A DNA stretch of 9,258 nt from contig JAPHTE010000024.1 in the NCBI GenBank assembly GCA_026196445.1, positions 1 to 9,258 on the forward strand. Reading direction: 5' to 3'. Each line of letters starts with the position of its first letter. The stretch's first letter is position 1. The translations under genes and the position numbers were made by a program. Source of the DNA: Lysobacterales bacterium. Lineage in GTDB: Bacteria > Pseudomonadota > Gammaproteobacteria > Xanthomonadales > SZUA-36. Positions 1 to 6,496 of the stretch are shown here, piece by piece. The notes beneath the pieces are model-generated. The model was not told the DNA's origin and ran no database searches. It saw nothing but the letters and a program-made list of their open reading frames with translations.

Positions 1-264
1 CGAAATAATGGTTGCTTGCCTATTGTTATTGTCAATGTCGAGAACATGGCTTTGTTTGACCTTGTCTCTCCCAAATTGAGTGGTGTAATTTCGATCCTTG
101 ATTTCCAGGACGTTGCCCTGAATGGCGGACGAATAGCCTTCCAAAAATGACTAGATATAGAAACTGGCAACCGGTGTTCCACGATCATATCCCCAGTCGT
201 TGCTAATGGGGGAAGTTCGCCGAAAGGAGCCAAAATTGATAGGATTTTTCAAAGTTTCAGACAC
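1..264 (-). pseudogene. SAM-dependent methyltransferase-like gene, N-terminal part, interrupted by an in-frame TAG
   Basis: Read on the minus strand from a GTG at 264-262, the frame gives an N-terminus of the type INFGSFRRTSPISNDWGYDR, then GTPVASFYI, a TAG stop at 153-151, then SFLEGYSSAIQGNVLEIKDR, NYTTQFGRDKV and SHVLDIDNNN up to the edge. I recognise this as the conserved opening of a class I methyltransferase family found in polysaccharide clusters. Its usual pattern is FGSLRR, PIS, DRG, YYIE-FL, GxVLEIxD, YTxxFG, SDVLHV. The TAG falls where the family normally has a charged residue (YYIE), so a single change from GAG or CAG would explain it. The frame is otherwise intact on both sides. 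AGAGG at 275-279 lies 10 nt before the GTG and supports that start. The gene follows the glycosyltransferase stop by 93 nt, and its C-terminus lies outside the window. A sequencing error is possible. TAG is also the normal stop of the gene ending at 3053, so recoding is unlikely. Confidence 0.7.
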
Positions 265-357
265 TCGACACTAACCTCTTGTACTGATAGTCGTGATTGA
301 CGGTGAGAATAACGTTGTTTAACAAAACATGGAACTGCTTGCGCGAAAATCAACGTG
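265..357 (-). other. Intergenic gap before the broken methyltransferase gene
   Basis: These 93 nt separate the glycosyltransferase stop from the GTG of the interrupted methyltransferase gene. They contain the AGAGG ribosome-binding site at 275-279 and an AT-rich stretch around 315-327 with a short TTGTT/AACAA inverted match. I see no convincing promoter, terminator or further reading frame here. Confidence 0.4.
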
Positions 358-1278
358 TCATCTTCCCCGCAGTTCGTTAGATAAGGCCCTGAGTTGCTTG
401 ATTGGCATCAGTTTGAGCATTGCCGCGAATTCCCATAGATTGCGGCTCAGTGACTTCCTTTCCACAAATGCCTGATGTAGTTGTATCGCCTGTTTCTTTG
501 CGTAGTGTTCTTTCCAGCTCGATTTGGCGCGCCGGTACTCAAGCCACAAGTTTGGTTCCGTGCGTGCTGTGCTCTTGTGCTTTCTCAATGCCGATAACGC
601 TGCGCTGATCATTAGTACAGCGTTGTTCGACATATTAGACCCATGCCGCCGGTATTCAGCAACGTAGGTGGCATGGCAGGCGAAACGGAAGTGCCGCGCA
701 ATCCTGAGGAAAATGTCGAAGTCCTCACACGCCTTGAGTCTCGTATCAAAACCATCAACATCGAGGAGGCAATCACGCCGGTACATCACCGTTGCGTGCA
801 TGCCGATCATGTTTCCGGGGAGCAATTCAAGGAATGGATCATCACCGATCTCACGTAGCTTAAGTGTACGAATCCGGCGACCCTCCTCGTCGATATCGTA
901 GTATGCACCGTAAACCAAGCCACTGTTCGGATGAGCTGCGAAACAACTCAAATTACTTTCAAGAGCCTCCGGTAGAAGACGGTCATCCGCGTCGAGAAAT
1001 ACGACATAACGTGACTTTGCTGCTTTCAGTCCGGCATTCCGTGCTGACGAAAGACCCCGATTTGGCTGGCGGATCAGGCGTACTTCTTCGAAGGTGTCCG
1101 TTACCCGCTCAGGAGAGTCCGAAGAACCGTCATCGATGACGATAATCTCACGGCACCGGATCGTTTGTGCGAGAACGCTCCTAATTGCTTCGGACAGGAA
1201 ACATGTCTGTTCAAAGGTGGTAATAACCACCGAGACGTCAGCACTATTATGGATCGAATCCGGAATTTCGCCGTGCAA
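358..1278 (-). CDS. Family 2 glycosyltransferase (GT-A fold)
   Basis: This 306-residue cytoplasmic enzyme should transfer a sugar from a nucleotide-sugar donor onto a growing glycan. The N-terminal GT2 domain begins with VSVVITTFEQ (residues 15-24). The nucleotide-binding DDGSSD is at 49-54, RGLSSARNAG at 74-83, and the metal-binding DADD at 96-99. The acceptor-side CEDFDIFLR at 184-192 carries the probable catalytic base, and EYRRHGSNMS at 208-217 is typical of the end of the domain. The last 90 residues are basic and helical, with no clear membrane segment. The start is a TTG: GAGG at 1287-1290 lies 8 nt upstream, no in-frame ATG lies close to it, and an in-frame TGA at 1315-1317 closes the frame above. 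It lies 162 nt after the methyltransferase stop, a wider gap than between most genes here, so it may have its own promoter. The family is secure; the sugar and linkage cannot be read from sequence. Confidence 0.93.
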   Translation of the reverse strand: MHGEIPDSIHNSADVSVVITTFEQTCFLSEAIRSVLAQTIRCREIIVIDDGSSDSPERVTDTFEEVRLIRQPNRGLSSARNAGLKAAKSRYVVFLDADDRLLPEALESNLSCFAAHPNSGLVYGAYYDIDEEGRRIRTLKLREIGDDPFLELLPGNMIGMHATVMYRRDCLLDVDGFDTRLKACEDFDIFLRIARHFRFACHATYVAEYRRHGSNMSNNAVLMISAALSALRKHKSTARTEPNLWLEYRRAKSSWKEHYAKKQAIQLHQAFVERKSLSRNLWEFAAMLKLMPIKQLRALSNELRGR

Positions 1279-1440
1279 TTGTTTATCCTCAACCTGGCTG
1301 GAGAAGCGATGCTGTCACGCTAATAATAATTTAGTGGCCGGCTTTCAGCGAGGAGAAGATGTGGCCAGGAACGTACCTAGCACGCGTATGGAGAGACAGT
1401 CGTCCATACTGTTTTTGGCAGCACCACAATAATTTAAAAT
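1279..1440 (-). other. 162-bp spacer with an inverted repeat
   Basis: This is the longest gap between genes in the window. It contains a 7-bp inverted repeat, GTATGGA (1386-1392) and TCCATAC (1403-1409), with a 10-nt loop. On the plus strand a five-T run follows at 1412-1416, but nothing appears to be transcribed toward it on that strand. On the minus strand there is no T-run, so it is not a standard terminator for the operon. A promoter for the next glycosyltransferase could lie here, but I cannot point to convincing -35 and -10 boxes. Confidence 0.35.
1287..1290 (-). promoter_or_regulatory. Ribosome-binding site deciding a TTG start
   Basis: GAGG on the minus strand sits 8 nt before the TTG at 1278. 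It is the main reason to accept this rare start for the glycosyltransferase, because no ATG or GTG lies in frame between the upstream stop at 1315-1317 and the start of the conserved domain. Confidence 0.55.
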
Positions 1441-2157
1441 TCAGAAATTACTCCACAGTACATAACTTTCTTGATCGTCCAGCAGGGTGGAATGGTTGCT
1501 GTTTGATACCTTTAGCTTTCTGAGGTCGCCGCACCAACCAAAAAGCTCCCTGAAAATTCTGTCATTCAATACAATTGGTTCACATACCATGGCTTGGTGA
1601 TAGTGCACATGCATGCGAAACAGCCCTCCTGGCTTCAATACACGCCTGATCTCACTTGATGTCGCCTCGATGTCATCAACGTGATCAATCGCATTAACGG
1701 AAATAACAGCGTTAATAAAATCATCTTTCAACGGGATGTTTTCTGCAGCCCCGTGAACGAAATTCACATTGTCATAGTAATGTAGCGGGAACCCGGCTTC
1801 CAAGTATTGGGGGATAAGGGGTTCAAGACAGTACAATCTGCACCCCTTGAAGCAAGTTGCGCTTGGGATGGGGCCCGCGCCAACATCAAGCACCTTCATG
1901 CCCTGAAAAACATCTGCAGGCAAATCCAGGTCTTCAAGATATTTGACTTCCTGGTGAAGTCTGTGCCACGTGAGTATGCTCGAGTCCTTCTCGGATGTTG
2001 ATTTAACTTTCTGGTGTTCAAGGGGGCCAGGTGTCCTGTACAAAGGTGAAAGTTCCCCTCTGTACCACTTTCGATAACGTGTGATTTCTTCGATCCAGAA
2101 TTGTAGCTCAGCCGCCTGTTTTGCCTGTTGGGTTACGCTCTCATCTGGCATGTTCAC
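1441..2157 (-). CDS. Class I SAM-dependent methyltransferase
   Basis: This 238-residue soluble enzyme should transfer a methyl group from S-adenosylmethionine. Motif I is VLDVGAGP at 89-96 with a following small-residue turn. The acidic residue ending strand 2 is probably E112 (CLEPL). AAENIPL at 137-143 is motif II-like, NAIDHVDD at 155-162 resembles the motif IV region of Methyltransf_11 proteins, and RRVLKPGGLFRMHVH at 171-185 is motif VI. The first 75 residues are polar and lie outside the core fold. The GTG at 2157 overlaps the preceding stop as GTGA, which suggests translational coupling. An ATG two codons later (2151) has an AAGAG 9 nt upstream and may be the true start. Sitting between two glycosyltransferases, it probably methylates a sugar or the chain end. 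The substrate is inferred from context only. Confidence 0.9.
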   Translation of the reverse strand: MNMPDESVTQQAKQAAELQFWIEEITRYRKWYRGELSPLYRTPGPLEHQKVKSTSEKDSSILTWHRLHQEVKYLEDLDLPADVFQGMKVLDVGAGPIPSATCFKGCRLYCLEPLIPQYLEAGFPLHYYDNVNFVHGAAENIPLKDDFINAVISVNAIDHVDDIEATSSEIRRVLKPGGLFRMHVHYHQAMVCEPIVLNDRIFRELFGWCGDLRKLKVSNSNHSTLLDDQESYVLWSNF

Positions 2158-3050
2158 TTACTCTTCATCTTGTTGATTAAACGATTTATCCTTGGCCACC
2201 TATACGGCAATTGTGCCTTGATCAAAGCTGCCCATACACGGATATTGACCACGCGGTTTTCCAACATGTGACGCCAGAACCATTGGAGAAAAAAAGCGCG
2301 ATAATGGTGATATTTGCCATCTGCGCTGACTTGTGAGCAACATGAATCCGGGTGAATCCTATACTTGATCCATACACGACTGGATACATAAATAGGTTCC
2401 TTCAAGTAAACCTTTGTAAGAAACGCCTGGTCTTCGTACATGCCTCTGAACGATTCTTCGAATCCGCCGACGCGATCGATCAACTCCCTTCTGAATATGG
2501 TGCAGGAAGGACAAGGTGCGGTCTCCTGGCCAAGCGGATAGGCGGAAAGTAAAAGTTCTGGTGGTTTAGCGAGAAAATCCGTTTTTGATCCGCGAGGAAC
2601 TGTATTTTTTTTCGTGGTTTGGGATTTCCCATCCCAGTCGTGCCAATATTTAGCCAGTCCATATAGCAGCGTGGCTTCTGGAAACCTGGCCATGATTTCC
2701 ACCTGTTCAGCCAGCTTGTTTTTGAGCCACACGTCGTCGGCGTCAAGGAGCGCGATAAGTGAACCGTTTGCCAGCCTGAACCCCAGGTTACGGGATGCAC
2801 TCATTCCTTTGTTGGCGTGGCCGGGATGATTGGTGTACGAAATTTTTTCGGGATATTCCTTGGCCCAGTGCTTTGCCAGTTCGGTGCTCCTGTCCGTGGA
2901 GCCATCATCGACAAGGATGAGTTCCCAATTCGTAAAGGTCTGTTCAAGTATCGAGTTGACTGCATCTGCCAGGAACCTTTCTTCATCCAGAAAGATGAGA
3001 ATGATCGACACCAATGGTTGTTCAGATGAATGAGTTCCAGTCATATGCAT
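2154..3050 (-). CDS. Family 2 glycosyltransferase (GT-A fold)
   Basis: This is a 298-residue cytoplasmic or peripheral membrane glycosyltransferase. The domain starts with PLVSIILIFLDEERFL (12-27) and continues with LVDDGSTD (46-53), KGMSASRNLG (81-90) and the metal-binding DADD at 103-106. FRGMYEDQAFLTKVY at 201-215 holds the probable catalytic acidic residues E206 and D207. KYRIHPDSCC at 229-238 matches the usual Y-R-x-H ending of the catalytic domain. The C-terminal 50 residues are rich in Trp, Arg and Lys (LQWFWRHM and RWPRINRLINKMKSK), which may anchor the protein to the membrane surface; this is inference. The ATG at 3050 lies 2 nt after the acyltransferase stop, and a second in-frame ATG is at 3044. 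Neither has a strong Shine-Dalgarno site, so translation may depend on the upstream gene. The stop overlaps the next start. It differs clearly from the other GT2 outside the shared motifs. Confidence 0.93.
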   Translation of the reverse strand: MHMTGTHSSEQPLVSIILIFLDEERFLADAVNSILEQTFTNWELILVDDGSTDRSTELAKHWAKEYPEKISYTNHPGHANKGMSASRNLGFRLANGSLIALLDADDVWLKNKLAEQVEIMARFPEATLLYGLAKYWHDWDGKSQTTKKNTVPRGSKTDFLAKPPELLLSAYPLGQETAPCPSCTIFRRELIDRVGGFEESFRGMYEDQAFLTKVYLKEPIYVSSRVWIKYRIHPDSCCSQVSADGKYHHYRAFFLQWFWRHMLENRVVNIRVWAALIKAQLPYRWPRINRLINKMKSK

Positions 3051-3052
3051 TG

Positions 3053-4249
3053 CTAAGGGTTATTGCTACGAGTTCTGATGACAGAATGCTTTAAAAATCG
3101 CATTTTCGCTTGCCACGCTTCAGACCATCCGTCTGTTTGCAGGGTAGTATGCCAGGACTTGAATCGGTTTCGGATGGGTGGTTCTACGTATCTCGCAACC
3201 AGCCATGCGATAAGTGTGACAAATGATATGGGGATTACTGGAATCAGGATAGATGGCATCCAGGGTATGACACTTCCGGTTTTAACAATAAGCGATATCA
3301 TGGTGTTTTCGTGCACCAGGTAAAGCGGGTAACTGATAAAGCCAATTAACAACAAAAACCTGTTGCTGAGCAACTGTTGCATCCTCTTGTTCAACACGGA
3401 TACCGTAAAAACGGACACGAGAATAGCCGCCGTGATGGCCCTCTCCCAGAGATAGTGCTTGCCTCCGTAGTCATCCAGCCCCTCGGAAAAGGCAGCCGCC
3501 AGGGCTATAGTAATCGCAGCAAATAGTAACCACTTGTTGTGTTCGTTGGAGAACCTGTAAAACAGCGCACCGGCTGCAAACCAGCCACAGGGTTTGCCGC
3601 TCAGCATGTATAGCGTATCGCGCAATGCGACCCAGTTGAGTTCAACAAAATCATGATGGAAAAAGAGTGTCCCGGCTGCTACAAGGAACAAACACACTAA
3701 TACCCAGATCATTCGTTGACCGCCAACCAGGAAATAAAAAATACCGGCAACCACGTACAGTTTGATTTCTACATACAAGGACCAGAATGCACCTTCCAAA
3801 TCGGCTTGCGGTCTGCCCAATATCGTTTGCCACCAATATGGCTCGATAAAAGTCAGTCCAGGCAGCAAGTCTCTTGGGCGCGGTAAGCCTGCAGGACGTT
3901 CGAAAAACAAAGGGGCCGTCAGGAAGACAAACATCGAGATCACAAGCATCGCTGGAAACAACCTGATCCAGCGCTTGATCATAAAGCTATGAAAATTTCT
4001 TGATTTTTCGAGTGACATGAAAATGACAAACCCGGAAATCATAAAGAACAATTGCACACCCAGGTTCCCGTGTGCAAATAACGGAAATTGTGCAAATTCA
4101 CTACCGTAAGGCACGATACCAGGCCAGCGTGAATATGCGTGATACAGAATTACGAAAGAAATTGCGATGCCACGAAGACCGTCCAGATACTGAATTCGAA
4201 CTAATGGGGTGTGAGCAATCAAACCAGGGTTTTCCGAGGCTTTTGACAA
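3053..4249 (-). CDS. Acyltransferase-3 family membrane protein (OafA-like)
   Basis: This 398-residue multi-pass inner-membrane protein should move an acyl group, usually acetyl, to the outer face and onto a surface glycan. Family signs are YLDGLRGIAISFVILYHAY at 21-39 with the probable catalytic His37, GVQLFFMISGFVIF at 64-77, KRWIRLFPA at 92-100, and AFWSLYVEIKLY at 154-165. In that last motif Ala154 stands where many relatives, including the neighbouring paralogue, have His. ISYPLYLVHE at 305-314 and YVEPPIRNRF at 354-363 complete the set. About ten hydrophobic segments are visible. A basic tail of about 35 residues (364-398) is probably cytoplasmic. No ATG precedes the first conserved motif. 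The TTG at 4249 gives a 31-nt overlap with the previous gene, and a TTG at 4222 would give a neat 4-nt TTGA overlap and may be the real start. The acceptor is unknown. Confidence 0.92.
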   Translation of the reverse strand: MSKASENPGLIAHTPLVRIQYLDGLRGIAISFVILYHAYSRWPGIVPYGSEFAQFPLFAHGNLGVQLFFMISGFVIFMSLEKSRNFHSFMIKRWIRLFPAMLVISMFVFLTAPLFFERPAGLPRPRDLLPGLTFIEPYWWQTILGRPQADLEGAFWSLYVEIKLYVVAGIFYFLVGGQRMIWVLVCLFLVAAGTLFFHHDFVELNWVALRDTLYMLSGKPCGWFAAGALFYRFSNEHNKWLLFAAITIALAAAFSEGLDDYGGKHYLWERAITAAILVSVFTVSVLNKRMQQLLSNRFLLLIGFISYPLYLVHENTMISLIVKTGSVIPWMPSILIPVIPISFVTLIAWLVARYVEPPIRNRFKSWHTTLQTDGWSEAWQAKMRFLKHSVIRTRSNNP

Positions 4250-5334
4250 TTTGTGTGCGGGTGGTAGTTGATGGAGTGACGGAAGTTGTTTATCGGCTTT
4301 TCAAGCAAGAACCAGGACAGGCTCGCGATGGTCATAGTTGCCAAACCACCTAGTACTGCCATTAAAACAGGGTTCAGGGATTTGAAGTTAGGCATATGAA
4401 AGACCAGAACATAAAACACAAAATTGTGAAGTACGTATATTCCATAACTGATTTTTCCAATAAATGTAAGGGCGGGTAATGTCAATACTCTGCCGAGAAC
4501 GCCCGAATGGCCTTCTGAAGCATGCAAGATCAGCCATGCAAAGAAAACGGCAATTGCCGTGGCGCCGAGGTTCAATGAATGCAAATACCCCGACAGGTCA
4601 AATACCTGCAGGTATATCCAAAAGGTCAAACAAATACCAGCAACCACCAGGCTTGCCTTCTGTGTGGATTTCAATCCACAGTACCTCACCAGAATCGCCA
4701 CCAGTGCTCCTGAACATAAGGCATCCATTGAGTCCGGGAGCATCACCCAGACTAAGATGTCATTAGCACCCAATGAGTGTGCTGTAAGCCGGTACACAAG
4801 CACGAGGGGAATAATTAAACAAATTACACGTATCAGCGCCTTCACCGGGATTAGCAATATGAAAAACGGCCAGATTAGGTAGAACTGCTCTTCTACAGCA
4901 AGTGTCCAGAAGTGAGACACAGCCCCTTGCCACGAATTACTTATTGCGAAGTTGAAATTGGACAAATAGATCACGTGCCACCAAAACGTCTCCCTGGTAT
5001 TTGGAATATTGATTATTGCTGCAAGTAAGAGTGTGGCGATAAATACCGGTGTGAGTCTTAGATACCTTCGGATATAGAATTGCCTGATCAATGTCAGTCG
5101 GCTTCCAGATCTGTGATCGATTCTTGCGTTTTCGCGTAAAAGGATGCCAGTAATCAAGAAACCACTTAGCACAAAGAAGCAGCGGACTCCAATTCCTCCC
5201 CAATAGACGTCAAACAACCAGTACTTTTCTTTCAGAAAATGTGTGTACATTACGGCGATTACAGAGAGGGCGCGTAAGCCGTCAAGCTGAGGCATGTAAC
5301 CACTTTGACTCTGACTTGATGTGATGCCACCCAT
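4219..5334 (-). CDS. Acyltransferase-3 family membrane protein (O-acetyltransferase type)
   Basis: This 371-residue integral membrane protein is of the acyltransferase-3 family, which O-acylates sugars of LPS, capsule or other glycans. QLDGLRALSVIAVMYTHF at 16-33 contains the probable catalytic His32. VRCFFVLSGFLITGILL at 50-66, IRRYLRLTPVF at 88-98 and HFWTLAVEEQFYLIWP at 141-156 are the classic family blocks, and here the His of the HFWxL motif is present. FIGKISYGIYVLH at 291-303 and LEKPINNF at 344-351 close the domain. Around ten hydrophobic helices are visible and there is no SGNH esterase extension, so it is the short membrane-only form. The start is an ATG preceded only by a weak purine-rich site. 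It follows galE after 94 nt and overlaps the next acyltransferase. It may be the first gene of the lower-GC part of the cluster. Confidence 0.93.
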   Translation of the reverse strand: MGGITSSQSQSGYMPQLDGLRALSVIAVMYTHFLKEKYWLFDVYWGGIGVRCFFVLSGFLITGILLRENARIDHRSGSRLTLIRQFYIRRYLRLTPVFIATLLLAAIINIPNTRETFWWHVIYLSNFNFAISNSWQGAVSHFWTLAVEEQFYLIWPFFILLIPVKALIRVICLIIPLVLVYRLTAHSLGANDILVWVMLPDSMDALCSGALVAILVRYCGLKSTQKASLVVAGICLTFWIYLQVFDLSGYLHSLNLGATAIAVFFAWLILHASEGHSGVLGRVLTLPALTFIGKISYGIYVLHNFVFYVLVFHMPNFKSLNPVLMAVLGGLATMTIASLSWFLLEKPINNFRHSINYHPHTNCQKPRKTLV

Positions 5335-5366
5335 TGTTCTTATCGTTTGCGTGTAGTGTTCAATGT

Positions 5367-5380
5367 CTAACTTAAGTTAG
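5367..5380. promoter_or_regulatory. Perfect 14-bp palindrome, operator-like
   Basis: CTAACTTAAGTTAG reads the same on both strands without a mismatch. It lies about 33 bp upstream of the ATG of the first acyltransferase gene and just downstream, in the direction of transcription, of an AT-rich tract at 5391-5404. That position would suit a repressor operator. No T-run follows it, so it is not a terminator. Any role is inferred from symmetry and position alone. Confidence 0.35.
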
Positions 5381-5390
5381 GGGAGACAAA

Positions 5391-5404
5391 TATATATAAA
5401 AATC
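5391..5404 (-). promoter_or_regulatory. AT-rich tract, possible -10 region
   Basis: The minus strand reads ATTTTTATATATAT here, the most AT-rich stretch in the window, in the only sizeable gap between galE and the acyltransferase genes. It contains TATAT-type -10 matches, but no convincing -35 box stands at the right distance. It may mark an internal promoter for the downstream genes. Confidence 0.25.
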
Positions 5405-5428
5405 ACCCAATTCAGATAAATGGATCAT

Positions 5429-6457
5429 TCAAAACCCATTTAAGTGATTTTTCTGCCAACTCCATGCATCCCTGCACATTTCCTCCAGCCCACGTTCTGC
5501 CTTCCAGCCCAGTTCTTTCTCAGCCAGGCTCGTGTCTGCCCATACCGCCGCGATATCGCCCGGTCTTCGCGGCATGATCTCGTAGTTGATATCCTGTCCT
5601 GAAGCACTTCGGAAAGCTTCAATCACGTCCAGCACCGAGTAGCCGTTTCCCGTACCAAGGTTATGAAACATCAGCCCGGGGTTTGAATCCAGCTTATTCA
5701 ATGCCGAAAGGTGGCCGGTTGCCAGGTCGCTGACATGGAGGTAATCCCGCACCCCTGTCCCGTCGGGCGTGTCGTAGTCATTACCCCACACACGGACCCG
5801 GTCGTGTTTGCCCACGGCGACCTGGCAGACGTAGGGCATCAGGTTTTCGGGAACGCCATGCGGGTCTTCACCGATCTCACCGCTGGCATGTGCGCCAACC
5901 GGGTTGAAGTAACGCAGGATCGAAATATTCCAATCGGGATTACACTGGTGCAATTCCCTGAGAATCTGCTCGATCATGTACTTGGTGTGGCCATATGGGT
6001 TCGAGGTGTTGCCAACCGGCGCGTTCTCATCGATGGGCAGGGTTTTCGGGGAACCGTACACGGTACACGAAGAACTGAAAACCAGCTTCTTTACGTTTGC
6101 CTTCCGCATCGCTTCAAACAGGTTGATACTGCCTGCGACGTTGTTCTGAAAATACCTCAACGGGTGGTTAACCGATTCACCGACCGCTTTCAGACCGGCA
6201 AAATGGATCACTGCATCGGGTTCGTGTTTTTCGAATGTCTCAATGAGCGCCGGCAGATCCCGCAAATCAGCAACGACCAGTTCCGGCCTGACGCCGGTGA
6301 TCCGCTCCACACCAAGCAGTGCCTCGGCTTTGCTGTTGCAAAGGTTATCGAAGACGATGACCTCGTGCCCGGCTTCGATCAACTCCACGCAGGTGTGGGT
6401 GCCGATATAACCAGCACCACCGGTGACCAGGATTTTATTTGCAGACAGGTCATTCAA
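5429..6457 (-). CDS. galE: UDP-glucose 4-epimerase
   Basis: GalE interconverts UDP-glucose and UDP-galactose in the cytoplasm through a tightly bound NAD, supplying galactose for polysaccharide and the Leloir pathway. The protein is 342 residues, full length for the family (E. coli GalE is 338). The Rossmann motif GGAGYIG is at 13-19, followed by VFDNLCNS (35-42), HFAGLKAVGES (85-95) and FSSSCTVYG (127-135) with Ser130. The catalytic YxxxK is Tyr155-Lys159. RYFNPVGAH is at 182-190 and RDYLHVSDLA at 237-246. The residue matching E. coli Tyr299 is Val305 (in GDIAAVWAD), a smaller side chain that may widen substrate range toward UDP-GlcNAc/GalNAc. The start is TTG, with AAAGG 9 nt upstream; a nearby ATG at 6462 is out of frame and stops at once. 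It lies 39 nt after the GT-C-like gene, so co-transcription is likely. Confidence 0.97.
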   Translation of the reverse strand: MNDLSANKILVTGGAGYIGTHTCVELIEAGHEVIVFDNLCNSKAEALLGVERITGVRPELVVADLRDLPALIETFEKHEPDAVIHFAGLKAVGESVNHPLRYFQNNVAGSINLFEAMRKANVKKLVFSSSCTVYGSPKTLPIDENAPVGNTSNPYGHTKYMIEQILRELHQCNPDWNISILRYFNPVGAHASGEIGEDPHGVPENLMPYVCQVAVGKHDRVRVWGNDYDTPDGTGVRDYLHVSDLATGHLSALNKLDSNPGLMFHNLGTGNGYSVLDVIEAFRSASGQDINYEIMPRRPGDIAAVWADTSLAEKELGWKAERGLEEMCRDAWSWQKNHLNGF

Positions 6458-6466
6458 ACCATTTCG

Positions 6467-6471
6467 CCTTT
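6467..6471 (-). promoter_or_regulatory. Ribosome-binding site of galE deciding a TTG start
   Basis: AAAGG on the minus strand lies 9 nt before the TTG at 6457. The reading frame opens only four codons earlier, after an in-frame TAA at 6470-6472, so TTG is the only reasonable start ahead of the NAD-binding motif. Confidence 0.55.
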
Positions 6472-6496
6472 ACGTGAATGTTTCAAGAGTGCGTAA

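Noticed and set aside
1..150. Plus-strand open frame from the left edge to TGA at 148-150
   Set aside because: The minus strand over the same bases matches a known methyltransferase N-terminus far better.
1343..1405. A 20-codon minus-strand ORF in the 162-bp gap
   Set aside because: It has no ribosome-binding site and no sign of conservation can be judged.
1386..1416. Rho-independent terminator on the plus strand
   Set aside because: Stem of only 7 bp with a 10-nt loop and no plus-strand gene reading toward it; kept only as an inverted repeat.
1094..1432. A 112-codon plus-strand frame reaching into the 162-bp gap
   Set aside because: Most of it is antisense to the glycosyltransferase N-terminus, with no ribosome-binding site or domain; the part in the gap is low in coding character.
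5711..6496. A 261-codon open frame on the plus strand
   Set aside because: It is the mirror of galE, whose motifs on the minus strand are complete and unmistakable; the antisense product shows no domain.
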